This document shows positions 1-13,091 of a DNA stretch of 64,000 nt, in pieces. Location: NCBI GenBank assembly GCA_023630585.1, contig CM042539.1, forward strand, positions 29,348,255 through 29,412,254. The letters are read 5' to 3'. The stretch is from Cranoglanis bouderius. Lineage: Eukaryota; Chordata; Actinopteri; Siluriformes; Cranoglanididae. Position 1 is the first letter of the stretch, and each line of letters opens with the position of its first letter. Under the pieces are notes generated by a model that had not been told where the DNA came from, did no database searches, and was given only the letters and a program-made list of their open reading frames with translations. The translations under genes and the position numbers were made by a program.

Positions 1-250
1 TACAGGCTTGATGCAGTTATTGCAAGCAATGGTTATGCAACCAAATATTAAGTGTTATTTACTTTAATTTACCTCAAGACTTATCTGTGCCTATACTTTT
101 GCTCACCTAAAAACAGCGTGGTCCGATACAAAAGGTTCTATGTTTTATGTTGTTTAACACATCTAGATGTAAATCCCAGGAAATAAAAGCTGAAGTCCTA
201 AACTCTCGTCTCATATCCATCTTTTGATCTCAAACCCAAATGTCTTTGGG
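1..250 (+). mobile_element. 3' end of a Tc1-like element (family ending GYATKY)
   Basis: The window opens inside a transposon. Bases 1-51 read as the last 16 residues of a Tc1-like transposase, ending in GYATKY and a TAA stop. The same C-terminus is encoded on the - strand at 20602-20650 and, slightly changed, near 53330. The following bases match the terminal region of those copies, including the stretch before and after the phrase ggaaataaaagctga. The outer tip of the inverted repeat is missing or decayed near 250. It is a dead remnant; the rest of the element lies left of the window. Confidence 0.85.
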
Positions 251-2340
251 CTAGTAAAGAGCTAGTAAGATTGAATGACTCCAGGTTTTGGATATACTCC
301 AGGGCTGAGAGTGAGCAATGACTGGACCTGCTCTCTCTGTCTCATCATTCTCTTCCCATCCACCCTTTCTCCATCCACCCCTCCATCCGTCTAACAGAAT
401 GCCAATGTCTTTCCACCCACTCGAGCGCAACATTTGCCAATGAAGTGTAATGAACAGTAAATTCAAGAGAAATGCAAATAGCCTTCTTCACTAGAAGGAA
501 ATGTATATAGAAAGTGCAGGTTCTACGTACATAGTCACCATTACACGGATCCAGAAGGAAATTCTCATTCAAATTTACATTCCTTGAAATTTAGATGCAA
601 ATTATGATGACTTTCTGAAGCATGCAAATCACATCACTAGATTCTGTGTATCGCATTGATGCTTCAGCAGGTCTGTAACGCTGTCATTTTCCTTCAGTCG
701 TGTCTTCAGTAAGGAAAAGGGGTTTAATGAGATTCAGTGATTTAGCAATGAAAATCTTGTTGCTTTTCCTTTATGTCTTGGGTCATTGTTTTGTTACAAG
801 ACGGAGCACTTGGTCAGTTAAAATAACCGTGTGTGTTGCGTTCAGCTTTCACATCATTGCTAAAGATGTTAAAGTTACACTGGCTGCCGTGCACACCTCA
901 AGAATTGTCAGTGACTTACATCTTTTCTTCTCTGGTCATATGAGTGGATTGGTGTTTTTATGGCAGTCTTTGACACACGTAGTATATCTACAGCCCAAAA
1001 CGGTATTCGTCACAGTTGAAAATATTCTTCAGTCAACCACTATTTTAATTTGAAAGAATGCAAGATCACAGTTTTTGTCAATAACAATGTACCAAGCATT
1101 AGATTTTAATATGTCATTTTTGCTGATTTGTGAGGTGGTCTGGGAAAACCCATTAGATCGGTCGAGCGTGTTTAAATATCGCAAGTGACTTTTACCTCAG
1201 GTGATGAGACAGACCAATATGGATGATGCTGATAATCAAAGTGAGAACTCATTTCCCAATTTAAAATTTGGCGATAAGTAGATTAGGTTATAAATATATA
1301 GGTAGACACAGCATCTTTCAATGGAAATGTTCTCATTTGACCATAGGATGGACCCACAGATTTATTCTAGTTATGGATATTCTAGTTATGGATTTGATGT
1401 AGTGCTACATGTACTGTCAGTTCTAACACTTCGGAATCCGATCAATTGACTGTGGCAAAGAATTACTGGCAATTACAGGCAGACCGAACTCCCCATGCAT
1501 TATGCAAATCCTGATTGCCTAAAGCAGCATAAATTAGTGTGCACCCAGTAATTCGTGCCATCAGTTCCATGAATTTCATTTTGTTTCCAGAGACTTGAAA
1601 TGTTAACTGATTGGAGGCCCCAAATTGTTGCCCGAAGGCCTTTTTTTCTGTCGAATCAGGTTAATAAGCGATAATTAATTACCTTTACTGAAACATTTGG
1701 ATAATAGACAGCCACCCAATCCACTATAATCACCTGAGCCTGTGCAGGAAAGCACACGCAAATCAGCCCACACAGTCACAGTATGCTTCATACACGAGCA
1801 CTCATGCATATGCAGATGTATACATTGCACTCTCACGCCCAGCTCTTATGCATACTCAGTAGGATAGACGCACTTGTGCCTCTTCACTCAAACACACACT
1901 GCCTGGAGTAGACTGCTTTAGGTCTCCTGGAGGCCTGAAATGCGCTTGACAGCAGGTAGTACGCAGCAGCAGAATGGGTTTAATAAGTCATCCAGTTTCC
2001 TAAAATAGACTGCCTGTCCTTACACGTGTTAGAGAGCATCCTGTTCCTGCTGCCAGCCACTGGTACTGGTTTGCGTTTATGGCTTGGTTTGGTGTACAAA
2101 TTTGAAACCTGTCCAACCTGCGCTAACGAGTCCACTCTATTATTCAGTGGCAGCCTGGATCCTGAAACTGAACTCTGAGACGGCACAGAGTCAAGGGATA
2201 AGTATGGCACCTTACCTAAGAATTGTCTTGAAAATTGCAACAGTTTATTTTCAATATTAAACCGTCTAAAAATATTACAGTTAGGGTATCTATTTTATTT
2301 CCATAAGAGGTCATTTCAAAATAACGGCTAAGAGACAGAT
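251..2340. other. Gene-free stretch, no convincing feature
   Basis: AT-rich DNA without a recognisable exon or transposon. The longest open frame (700-1053, + strand, 117 codons) shows no known domain and starts and ends without splice or Kozak support. It is treated as chance. Confidence 0.5.
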
Positions 2341-2344
2341 TAAT

Positions 2345-3130
2345 TTCAACGTTTATTTACTATATCAGATTTCCAGTGGGTCAAAAATTTGCATACACTT
2401 TGTTAGTATTTGGAACATTGCCTTTTAATTGCTTAACTTGGGATAGCTTTCCACAAACTTCTCGCAATATTTTGCAGGAATATTTGCCCATTCCTCCTGA
2501 CAGAACTAGTGTCACTCAGTCAGGTTTGTAGGACTCCTTGCTTGGACATGCTTTTTCAGTTCAGTCGACAAATTCTCTATAAGATTCGGGTCAGGGTTTG
2601 TGATGGCCGCTCCAGTACTTTCACTTTGTTGTCTTTAAGCCATTTTGTTACATCTTTGGAGGTACGCTTAGGATCATTGTCCTGCTGGAAGGCATCACAG
2701 CATGATGCTGCCACCCCCATGCTTCACAGTTGGGATGGTGTTCTTTGAATTAAATTCACACTTGGGGTTCAGTTGAACCTTTCAGACCAAAGCTCATTCA
2801 TCCCCGGGAGTTGATTTGTGCCTCCTTCCTCCTTGAATGATGCAGTGACTGTGTGGAATCAGGGTTTTTGTATTTGCATACAGTTGTTTGGAAATTGTTC
2901 CTAAGGAGGAACCAGACCTCTGGAGGTCGACATTTTTGCGGCGGTCTTGACTTAGGTGTTTGGATATTCCTATGGTATGAAGGGCAAAAAGGCTCTAACT
3001 CTAAAGGTAGGCCTTTAAATACAGCCACAGGTGCACTCCCAATTAACTCCTACCTATGACAAGTGGCCAATCAGAAGCTTCTAAAAGTCATTACATTCAT
3101 TTCTGGAATCTTCCAGACTGTTTAAAGAGA
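2345..3130 (-). mobile_element. Sleeping Beauty-type Tc1 relic
   Basis: The tip at about 2370 reads like the salmonid Tc1 terminal repeat (tccagtgggtcaaaaatttgcatacac). To its right, read on the - strand, come traces of the transposase C-terminal half: a degraded catalytic stretch around 2640-2700 resembling the phrase for HxNDPKxTSK, and the VKHGGG region near 2700-2740. At the right end, 3060-3120, lies sequence resembling the spacer of the same element (agaagcttctaaaagtcatt). Frames are broken throughout. The assignment rests on similarity of wording to known salmonid elements, not an alignment. Confidence 0.65.
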
Positions 3131-3835
3131 CTATATGGACTACTGATCTAGTGAATTAGTCTCTAATCGACTGGTTTAAAATGACCTCTGATGTGAACTA
3201 AGTAGATGCCCTTATTGACTTGCCAAAAGAAATGTATGATAACATGAAATGTATGGAGTTATGACAAACTACGATATATATCTTTGGCCTAGGTACATGT
3301 ACATTTGGTCTCAACTATACTGTATCTCTCCAACTAGCACAACACATGCTGACAAAAAATAAAGATGCTAGACTTTCAATATGTGATCTGAAGAGAAAAG
3401 ACCACAGCTCATAGCCAACTGGTAGCCAATAACTTGCTTGGCTTGCTGTCGAGGTTTCAAATACGATGTGCTACATTAGAAGCTTTCTTAGGAAACCCGA
3501 ACGACTGTGTGTGTGTGTTTGCATCTGTATTAATGCATTCAAGTAGCTAACTAGCTTGCCATACTTTATACGTAATATTATGGACTATTGTTTAGCCTTG
3601 TCAGTTAGGTTTTTGAACAACCAAAATTTGCTCCTACCTTTACCAAATTACAGCACCAAAACTAGACATAACTGTACGCAGAAAGTGGTACGCAGGTTGT
3701 TTTAGCATTTAAGATAGATAGTTTCAGGAACATTTGGATTTCAGCAGGTGCCACAGCTCTACGCTTTGTTTACAACTCTGAAATTGGTCCAGACAAAAAC
3801 GATGACTTCACAGTAAGAGGACTGGTGTATGAGAA

Positions 3836-3865
3836 GTGTGTGTATGTGTGTGTGTGTGTGTGTGT
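3836..3865. repeat. (TG)n microsatellite
   Basis: Near-perfect alternating TG run of about 30 bases. Confidence 0.9.
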
Positions 3866-6800
3866 ACACTGCTCTGAAAAACATTCTGTTGTAAAACTGA
3901 AGGTTGCTGACATTGCATTGTGTTTTAACATTTTATCAGTGTGAGGAAATGCCAATGCTTTAGATCATTTTACTAAACCAGTTCCATAGAAACGAATGGA
4001 GAGGTTTGGCGGGGTGAAACAGCAACAGAGCGGAACATGACCGAATAGGTCTACTAAAATGTTGGACTGGTTATTTAGAGCAGAGACCAATTAGCATGAC
4101 ACTTGGATGACAGAGTGCAAATTTGATTCTAGTAAATGTATTCATATAACTGTGGTAAACATTGAGCTCCTCCAAACTGCTTAGCATTCGTTAATTGTGC
4201 GCATTTGTATAAACCATTGTGTGTAAAAACGCTACAGAGCGTGGTGTTATAGGAAAATGATCACCGACAGGGTGTCGTGATGTGACCCGGCACTGTTACC
4301 AGCCCAAAGTGCTGACACTGGAGACTCCTTCCCTAAAAGTTACATGATGTTTCCAAACAGAAATCCTCACCCTAACAACTATTACTGTACATTGTTTTTT
4401 TTTGTTGTTTTTTTTTAAGTAGTGTCCACCATACAAGCTCGTGCATTAGAACATGCACATTAATACAAACCACTATAGTCAGATCTGCTGTTCTAGATAA
4501 TAGATCCATACCTCCTTACCAATCAGAATCAAGCATTCAACTGGGGTATCATATAATGCTTGTAAAATGATATTTATCTTCCATCCATATTAGCTATTAG
4601 ATGCAATATGTTGGTACATTAAATTTGATATCAAGGCAGAAAATCAATGGTTCAGTTAGCTTTTTATTCCATGAGTGATAATGGTGCTGTTATTTGCTGC
4701 TTGTACTTTGTTGATACACAGCAGTTTAGTTTAATAGCTAAGTTCTTCTTTAGGAAAGTTGCCAACGTACAGTATATTCTTACTATCACCCATGAGCTAA
4801 ATAGCTTAATTAATTCCCAAACACAAGGTTATTTTATAACTTCTGGTCATTCAGTCTGTGAGAGATACTTGGATTTTTAAACCCTAACTCACCATTTTCA
4901 TTATTTGTTCCAATAAGTTCTCTGTTGGGCTCTCTGAAATAATAATTTGGGGGAAATAATGGTATACAAGTACAATAGCGTGGAACATAACTACCCGTCA
5001 CATTCAAAATTCTGTCATAGTCTATTTATATCTTCTTTGCCATTTGAACAATTGAGACATTTCTCACAACAAGTCTATACAGTCCGTACAGGTTTTCGAA
5101 GAGAGGCCAAAGATGCTTGATTTTGCTGCGGCTTTTTTTCTAAATTCGCTTATTTGCAGAAAACTATTCAAATTGGCGAAACTGCAGTTGCACGAAATTG
5201 TATTGCACGCTCTTTCGCAGTGATGTTTGTTGGCAAATGAGACCTTTTAGCTGTACTCATGTTCGACACGTGAATCGAAGAGGGCTTTGGCTGAATGCAC
5301 GTTGTGACGACGCCACGTGATGCGCCTTGGCCCGAACCTGCGGAAAATCTGCGGAAATTTTGAAAAATTGCAGGCTCCACCGAATATTGTGGAGTTTCTC
5401 TGATTTAATTTGTGCGATCGTAAAGTCCTGCAGGGACTGTCTATCATATCCGAAGAGTAATAAATTATAGAGTAATTGTAGCGGTTGCCAGTTTGAACAT
5501 TGGTCAGGTGACAGCGAATCCAAACAGTCTATTAACTGTATATTTCAGATTAAGGTAATCTGTAAAAAGCTAGCTACATTTCTAACACTTGGCTGGCTAG
5601 CTAGTTCTTTTAAGTCACGGTTGCTAATGAACACAATTCCAATAAACTAGTTAGCTAGCAGAAGAACAACAATGGTTTCAGTGTTCTATGTCTGTGGCAG
5701 ACACGGCTAGAGTTTGTGTCGGTCAAAATTCGTTAAATGACAGGAAATTCCCAGTTAACGCAACCCCTGCTTATACCATATCGCACTTGAATTCTCGATT
5801 CTGATTGTTGATACTCGGACAGTAGTTCCGGATATTTCTGCGAGAAGTTATTTACCATTTTTGGAAGGAATTCTGGAATGTTTACATTTCATTGGAAGAC
5901 TGAGGATTAGTCACAGCTGTACACTTTGTTTACAAATAGGAATTGGACGTACCCAGGTGAAAACTGAAGAAATACACTTAAGTTGTGCTTTTTTTCTTAT
6001 CGTATTTAAATTGTACTAGACTAAGTGCATATTAAATGTGTTCTTTTGGAACAACTTTAAGTACATTAAGTGTTCTCTTAGATATGTTTAAGACCAACTC
6101 TAAGCTAATTGCAATATATTTGAATATACTTAGCCGTGTTAAAATGGAACCACTTCAAGTACCTTTTAGTGTAATTGAACTGTACCTCTTTAAATTTCAT
6201 TTAAAATACACTTTTATGCTATTCTTGAAGTACAGTTGGAATATATTTGAAGCTTCACATTAATGTGTTTCCAGAACATTTTCCGTAGCATATCAGCTCA
6301 TTAGTAATTTATTACCAGTACACTACAAGTGCAACTATTAGTATATTAAAAAGCTATTTTATAAAACCATTCAGTATGACAATAATGTCTTATTACTGTA
6401 TTAAATATAAAAAAAAATCAGCATAAGTACAATAAAAATCAGTAAAGAAAATATATTTCAACAATGATTCACACAAAATAAAAAACGGGCACTATGCTAC
6501 TGGATTTTCTGAAGTGGTCGTACAGACACGCAGCTAAAATACATTCTTATTACAACTATAAAATTTTAATCATCATAAGGTCTTTTCTGAGGATGCAGGA
6601 AGACACAGCTCACTACAACTAGGGCTTGAACTTGAGCTGTAAGATGAGCCTCTTTTCATGGCCTCTAAGATATCTTTGAGAAAGGCAATGATCACAGGAA
6701 GCTCTACAAGAAAAAAAAAAAAAAAACCCTGCTGTTGCAAGTATGTTATACAAAACTAACAGTACTAACACCTAGTTTGGTTTGTTCTTCATTCGTAGTT

Positions 6801-7782
6801 TACTGTCTCTTGATTAAACACTGGAATTTATTTTGTAAAAAATTTTTTTACAGTAACTGCAATGCTGTTGTTACAGTACATCTTTATTATTATTATTCTC
6901 TTGATTTTGTTGTGCTAAGGCAGGAAATTCAGACTTACATCTGGGGAAAGTTTCAAGTTGGTTCCAGGTTCGGGTCAACTATAAAAAAAAAAAAAAAAGC
7001 TGAACACAAGAGATACAACCATACAAATGTACAATGGCCATAAAGTAAAGCCTACTTTTCCCAGCATCTAGTTTTGTCTAATGTTAATAAATGTGGCTAA
7101 AACATCACATGCTATTGTATGATCTGGCCAGGCCTTACGAGACAGAGCAACAGTCCATCTTAAAACAATACTCACATACCCATTGACATTACTGTTATTA
7201 CTGAGTCACCATGATGATTTCTCCTCTCCATGCTGGCCGTGAAGAGATACCCTCTCAAAAAGACTGCAGCTTAAAAGAATATCCACTTGAGTGGTCTAAA
7301 ACAGATGCTTAGCTTAGGCCTCGTATTTGCTTCAGCTGAACATTAGAATCAATCTTTACAAAAACTGACAACTGTGGTGCGTACACTCCCGTGTACCGAT
7401 TTCCGATTATGAAATGAGAGTGGGTTGTAGCGTTTCTAACGTTTTAGCACCCCGTCAGTGCGAGAAAATGGAGGTGCTCTTAAAATGTCAGTGTGGTGAG
7501 CAAGACTCAGTTCTGTAGTTGTAAAGCTGTCTTCTGGTTCTTCTGTTGTTTGGCAAGAAGGTAAGTGTTGTGTAGTTGCAGAGGTGTGTGTGTGTTTTAT
7601 GCTCAAGTTTGGAGGGTGTTTTGTGGGTGAGTAGAGCGTTGGGTAGTGAGGTGTGTGCGTGTATGCGTCGGAAAGAGAGTTTAGAGAGCTCGGTCAGTGC
7701 AGGGAAAGTGTGTGTAAAAGATAAAAGCTCATTTCTATAACACCCATGTAGTGCATCAGCAACTTTTAAGAAGAGAAGAACA

Positions 7783-7808
7783 TTGTGTGTGTGTGTGTGT
7801 GTGTGTGA
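7783..7808. repeat. (TG)n microsatellite
   Basis: Uninterrupted TG dinucleotides. A pure C run follows about 80 bases downstream, at 7889-7910. Confidence 0.9.
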
Positions 7809-7888
7809 TACCCTGGTGTGTAGAACAGAATTAAGGACTCTTGAAGCAGGCGGCAGAGAGCTGTGCTTATTATTGTTTTTGTTTTTTT

Positions 7889-7910
7889 TCCCCCCCCCCC
7901 CCCCCCCCCC
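7889..7910. repeat. Poly-C tract
   Basis: About 22 consecutive C residues. Tracts this long are prone to length error in sequencing. Similar C runs occur at 12788-12810 and 23917-23932. Confidence 0.9.
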
Positions 7911-8068
7911 GCACTCATATGAAATTCTCATAAGTAAGGAACCCAAGACAAAACAATAAAAATAAATCAATAAAGCAGGCTCAATACACAGGCTTAGCAG
8001 GGTCCTGTCATTTGTCTGTCTCAAAAAAACGCACCAGCTCTATCTTTCTGCTAGACGCATAGGATATA

Positions 8069-9660
8069 CAGTCATATGAAAAAATAAGTATATCACATGA
8101 CAAATTGTTGTCTTTTTTTGACATATTTGGACAAGCAAACATTTGATCCTCTTTGAAACAGTGTCTATTAATAAAGGTGATACATTATCAAATGACATAA
8201 AATTGACATTTTGTATTCATTTTCACAATTTAAATGAACAAGAAACAGATCAGTCACATAGAAAAAGTATGTACACCCCTACATTTATCACACCTTCAAA
8301 TCCATAAAATTTGAATCAGGTGTTCAAGCTTGGGTGCCAGTGATTAGAACCTGCTTATGGAGTGCAGGTGGAACCTGTCTTATTTATACCCCTCTCATTT
8401 CTAGTGTCTGGTATTCCGTTTGTTATTGAGGTGTGTGGTGTCATCATGCCAAGATCTAAAGAGTTCTGTAAGGCCTACAGAAAAAACGTTGTGGATGCCT
8501 ATGAGTCTGGCAAGGGATTTAAAAAGATCTCCAAATGATTTGAAATACATCATTCCACTGTAAGCAAAATAATCTACAAATGGCGCAGATTTCAAACGAC
8601 TGCTAATTTGTCCAGGACTGGCCGTCCCAGCAAATTCAGCCCAAGAGCAGACCGTCCGATGCAAAAAGAAGTCACCAAGAACCCCAAAATTTAATCACAG
8701 GATCTGCTAGTAAGTCTTGCAATTGTTAGTGTCAAAGTGCATGCTTCTACAATCAGAAAGAGATTGCACAAATTTGATCTGCATGGGAGGTGTGCCAGGA
8801 AAAAGCCTTTGCAAGAGTACAGTTTGCCAATTAACATATAGGCAAAGAGCAGGCCTTTTGGTATGTGCTCTTGACAGACGAATCAAAGATAGAGTTGTTT
8901 GGCCACAGTAACAGCAGACATGTTTGGCCCTGACCAAAGACAGCTTTTCAGGAGAAGCACCTCATACCAGCTGTGAAGCACGGTGGTGGAAATGTTATGG
9001 TTTGGGGTTGCTTCGCTGCCTCAGGAACTGGACAGCTTACATTCATTGATTCAACTATGAATTCTGCATCATATCGATGAGTGCTTGAAGATAATGTGAG
9101 GCCATCTGTCCGAAAGTTGAAGTTGAACCAAAAGTGGACCTTTCAACAGGATAATGATCCTAAGCACACTAACAAATTCACCAAGGGATGGCTCAAAAAG
9201 AAGAAATGTACGGGTATGGAATGGCCTATAGTCAAAGCCCGGATTTGAATCCCATTAAAATGTGTGTGTGTGTGGGGGGGGATGTGAAACGGGCAGTACA
9301 TGCAAGAAAACCTTTAAACATCTTGCAACTGAAAGAATATTGCATGGAAGAGTGGTCAAAAATTCCAGCAAGCCTGGTGGACAATTATGCAAAACGCCTA
9401 CAAGAAGTTATTTCTGCTAAAGGGGGCAACACTAGCTTCTGAGGCCAAGGGTGTACTTACTTTTTCCACAGAAGAATCACATCTATTGATATTTCTGTTG
9501 AATAAATGACTGAAAAAGCTAATTTCAGTTGTGGTTTTGTTCAAGTATATCAATTCCTATTAATAGGCACTGTTTCAAAGATGATCAAATGTTTGCTTGT
9601 CCAAATATGTCAAAAAAGCCAACAATTTCCATGGGGTGTACTTATTTTTTCACATGACTG
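8069..9660 (+). mobile_element. Tc1-like transposon, full length but degraded
   Basis: Both ends are visible. The left tip CAGTCATATGAAAAAATAAG and the right tip, its reverse complement CTTATTTTTTCACATGACTG, are each flanked by the TA target typical of Tc1/mariner insertion (8067-8068 and 9661-9662). The inverted repeats extend inward for over 150 bases, and both contain the phrase about caagcaaacatttgatc. Total length is 1592 bp, normal for an autonomous Tc1 element. The transposase inside is broken (separate entry). Confidence 0.92.
8446..9442 (+). pseudogene. Tc1-like transposase, inactive
   Basis: The frame starts at an ATG (8446) with a paired-like helix-turn-helix region (residues MPRSKEFCKAY, then an RTGRPSKF-type GRPR linker). 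The catalytic half contains traces of the DxND motif (NDPKHTNKF-like near 9150) and of SPDLNPI (near 9240), which is read in another frame. Stops occur at about 8537 and 8692, and several frameshifts follow. A (TG)n and G-run expansion at about 9262-9280 interrupts the catalytic part. It cannot encode an active enzyme. Confidence 0.85.
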
Positions 9661-12347
9661 TATATTAGCACGTTAATTGGTTAACACTTGTTTGGTGAAC
9701 TCTAGGTTACTCTAAGCCTGGCTTTATTTCCATCTCTTGCTCAGTGTTCCAGGGATTTTGCCTCTCGATCCACCACGATCCTTACCTCTAATTCAACGAT
9801 GGCGATTTGTAAGTTCACATTTGCAAAGTAGAGAGCGCAGCATTCGAAAACACATTTGAAATTCAGAGAGCTGCTAGTTTCCGGGGCTTTTTGCGCAGTC
9901 TTTAAGTTGTAATTGGAGTACAACTGGTGCTGAGACCTGGCAACCCTTCACACCAGTGCACATTAGCCCTTTTGGCCATAGATCATTACACCAATAGTCT
10001 TATCACATCCAAAATCTGTTTTGTGGGTGTAATTGCTTTAAAAGGTTCAGATGTGCAAGCTTAAAATGAACTTAGTGTCACAAATAATTGATTTTAGTGT
10101 TTATTCACAGTGCCTAATGCACTCTCTTTGCACGCCGAGATATCGGCTTGGCTCGCTAATTTGGCACAGATGGAGAAAGGACTGAAGGGTGTTTAAGGGA
10201 AGAGTAATGCCTGATGCAATTGGATGGCCGTGCACACCAGTAACTGATTTAACCGATTACCTGATTATAAGCGGATGTCATATTATGTAATTATTACTGT
10301 CCTTAATATTGGTATGTAATATTAAGTACAGAGTCAAATGCATCCTGGTGGGAAAAAAAAAAACAACCCAACCGTATTATTAAATGTGAGTTTAAGCATG
10401 ATTGTGAGTCTGGTTGCTCTTAAGGTTTGTTCCTCAGGGAGTTTTTCCCTCACCACGGTGGCCTCTGGCTTTGCTCATCAGGGATCTAAATCTACATCCG
10501 GATTTCTGTAAAGCTGCTTTGTGTCAGCGTCTGTTCCAAAAAAGCGCTATACAGATCAAATTGAATTGGGTTGCCATAAATATGAATTGCCATTCCTATT
10601 CAAAGTGAAACAGATTTGGCTGTGATTATGTAGGAGTGCGTTGGTAAATGTTTTCAACTTTAGACACAGTGCATTATTTTAATCAGTGTGTATGAGAAAG
10701 CAAAACAGAGGGGTTCGTTTTCCAAAGCTGTGACTGTATTTATGACTGTTAAAGCTATGACTGTGTCCTTGTGTGTGTGTGTGTGTGTGTGTGTAAATGA
10801 GTACACGAGCAGGTGGACACTGACAGATGGCGAGAGCAGCCGTAAACAGAGCAGAGCCCTCAGTGGTTGTGCGAGTGTGTAAATCCATCTCGTGATGAAA
10901 AGACCTTTTAGTTCTGTCAGGACTTCCCCAGAGAGTGCCCATCTTTCCTCACACTATCGACCCCCTGTTTGCCCTCAAACTGTTTGCCCTCAAACGCTAC
11001 AAACCTTAGTGTCCGTCTCAGAAAAGAGGAAGAATCGTCCACATTCATCCTCTCTTAGGCGTAGTGGCAGGTGGCTTAGCTGTTTTTTTTTTTGTTTTTT
11101 TCTCAGTTTTATCCTTCCAGCTCACCCTCCCCCACTGGAATGGATCTGGGGCTGTAAATCTTTACCTCAAAGGCATGATTCAAGGGAATGTGAATTTCTC
11201 CTGAGGATTTGGACTCCACCTGAGACAAAATGGGGCAGACAGATAGAGACAGTAGCTTTGTCTGGCGCTCTTTTCTCTATCTCTCTCGCTCTCTCTCTCT
11301 CGCTTTCTGTCTGTCTCAAGGATTACAAATAGAGTAGGGAAAAATAAACAAGCCATCAGTATTTCTATCTCACACCCTTAGAAGAGACACTAGAGGGCCC
11401 CGTGACAGACGTGTAGGGAGGAGGCAGGTGCGCTCTATCCCACTCCGCCTGTCAGAATTACAGCTTTAAGCATGGCAGAGTAAAGACTGAGGGATCAGAG
11501 CATTGGGACGACGGCAGAGCACACCTGAGCTCATCTACTGGGACACTGAAAAGAGCGTGTCGCAGCAAATCTCAGAGTGTTACACAAATCTAGTCCAGTC
11601 AGAATCACTGCACACAGGCTTCGTTTTCTGTACATGCGTGAAGTGTATATTATGGCTGTAATGCAATGACAGGATATGGATCTGGATCTGTTTAGTGCTC
11701 CAAAAAAATGCGTATCTGTATTCTTATCTGAAACCGGAAAGGTTTTATTTATTTATTTATTTATTTTTGAATGACTCCTAGTATTCGGGGTGTAAACGTC
11801 AGACTTCCACACGACACGACTGCAATTCGATAACGCGGCGATTCGATTTTTGACGATACCACTGAATCCGCTGTGACACAGAACGTGATCGATACATGGT
11901 GCCAACGCTGTTCCGAATCTGTGGGTGGGCCTCGGGATGTGCGATATGAACAAAATACGATATCACGATACCGGAAGACATTTCCACGATACACGATATG
12001 CGTCACGATAAATTGGCTTGCTAACAAACGGCAAGCCAAACATCGCACCGGTGTTGCATTTTATTAATAACTGAGTTTAGTGATCCTTTAATGTGTACAT
12101 AGATAAATGAACTCTGGATAGGAGGAAAAAGAAACAATTCTGTAAAAAAAAAAATTCACATTTTTAACATTTTAAAGAAAACTGTACAAAACGTTAACAT
12201 CAAGAGAATTTATTCTTAAATAAGTCTTAAAAACCAACGTGAAAGAAAAAGCGCGATAAACTCGTGGATTGTGATCCACATGTGTTGGTTCAGGAAAAGA
12301 AAACATTTCACTTCAGTCCATAGTTATATAGTGGAAAATGTTTAATT
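9661..12347. other. Gene-free stretch with repeats
   Basis: Contains a solo LINE 3' tail (separate entry), a (TG)n run at 10770-10794, and AT-rich sequence. A block at 11935-12010, rich in cacgata and gatat words, resembles a common fish interspersed repeat. The open frame at 10892-11332 (+) has no domain and is pyrimidine-rich. No exon was recognised. Confidence 0.45.
10403..10567 (+). repeat. Solo LINE 3' tail
   Basis: Reads gggagtttttccctcacca, then ctgctttgtgtcagcg and aaagcgctatacagatcaaa, ending in attgaattg. The same order of words occurs in the second copy at 18090-18250 and, reversed, at 56621-56830 directly below the LINE reverse transcriptase at 57.3-59.2 kb. It is therefore a 5'-truncated copy of that LINE family. 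Confidence 0.75.
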
Positions 12348-13012
12348 TTGCACCGAACAGACTACACAGCTACTAGTCCAGGCTCTTGGTATCTCAAAAC
12401 TGGATTATTGCAACGCACTGCTCCCGGGCCTCCCAGCCAGCTCCATCAAACCCCTTCAGATGATTCAAAATGCCGCACTATGCCTCGTCTTGAACCAGCC
12501 CAAAAGAACCCATGGCATGCCCCTCTTCATCTCCCTCCACTGGCTTCCTGTAGCCGCCCGCATCAAATTCAAGGCCCTGATGCTCACATACAAGACCCTC
12601 AATACCTCAACACTCTCCTTGAGGTTTATGTTCCCTCACGTAACTACTCAGCGAGGCACGAGGTCCCTTTCCAGAACCTTCAAACTGACTGACCCTCAGT
12701 GGTAGAATGAACTTCCAACCTCAATCCGGACAGCTGAATCTGTCACTATCTTCAAAAAACTGCTAAAGACCCAACACTTCACTAACCCCTAACTCCCCCC
12801 CCCCCCCCCCATCATTATTTAAAAAAACAACTAGCACTTACACTAGATCTTACACCTCTACTCTGCGCACTTTGCTTCTCTAGAGCTCCATTAAAAGTCT
12901 CGTATGGCAGCACTACTTGTATTGTTCCCCGCTTGATATATCGCTTTGCCTGTATTTCCTCATTTGTAAGTCGCTCTGGATAAAAGCGTCTGCTAAATGA
13001 ATAAATGTATAT
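12348..13012 (+). mobile_element. LINE 3' fragment (reverse transcriptase C-terminus and tail)
   Basis: Translated pieces at 12380-12720 give SKLDYCNALL-like and IQNAALCLVLNQP, then LHWLPVAARIKFKALMLTYK. This is the characteristic region C-terminal to reverse transcriptase in CR1/L2/Rex-type LINEs. Two frames are needed, so it is broken. The element ends with a poly-C tract (12788-12810) and the frequent fish LINE/SINE tail taagtcgctctggataaaag followed by ATAAATGTA at about 13010. The insertion ends only about 80 bases before the splice acceptor of the rem2-like exon at 13092. Confidence 0.8.
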
Positions 13013-13091
13013 AATTGAATACATGATTCAGAATATTCACAATATTCCTGACTAACCCTAGCCTCTGTGTGTTTGTGTGATTGATTGACAG

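Larger units (their letters stand above)
3131..8068. other. Gene-free stretch with microsatellites
   Basis: No exon was recognised. A GC-richer block at 5160-5530 carries three overlapping short - strand frames without known domains; it may be an unclassified interspersed repeat. The 7488-8024 - strand frame is low-complexity TG and poly-C sequence and is not a gene. Confidence 0.45.

Noticed and set aside
700..1053. 117-codon + strand frame with a hydrophobic start, looking like a secreted or membrane protein
   Set aside because: No family resemblance, no exon signals, and hydrophobic residues are expected from AT-rich DNA.
5168..5523. Three overlapping - strand frames in a GC-richer block
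   Set aside because: Different frames of the same block, none with a domain. More likely an unclassified repeat than a gene.
7488..8024. 178-codon - strand frame
   Set aside because: Its length comes from TG and poly-C runs (GGGGGGGKKNKNNN, HTHTHTH). No domain and no splice context.
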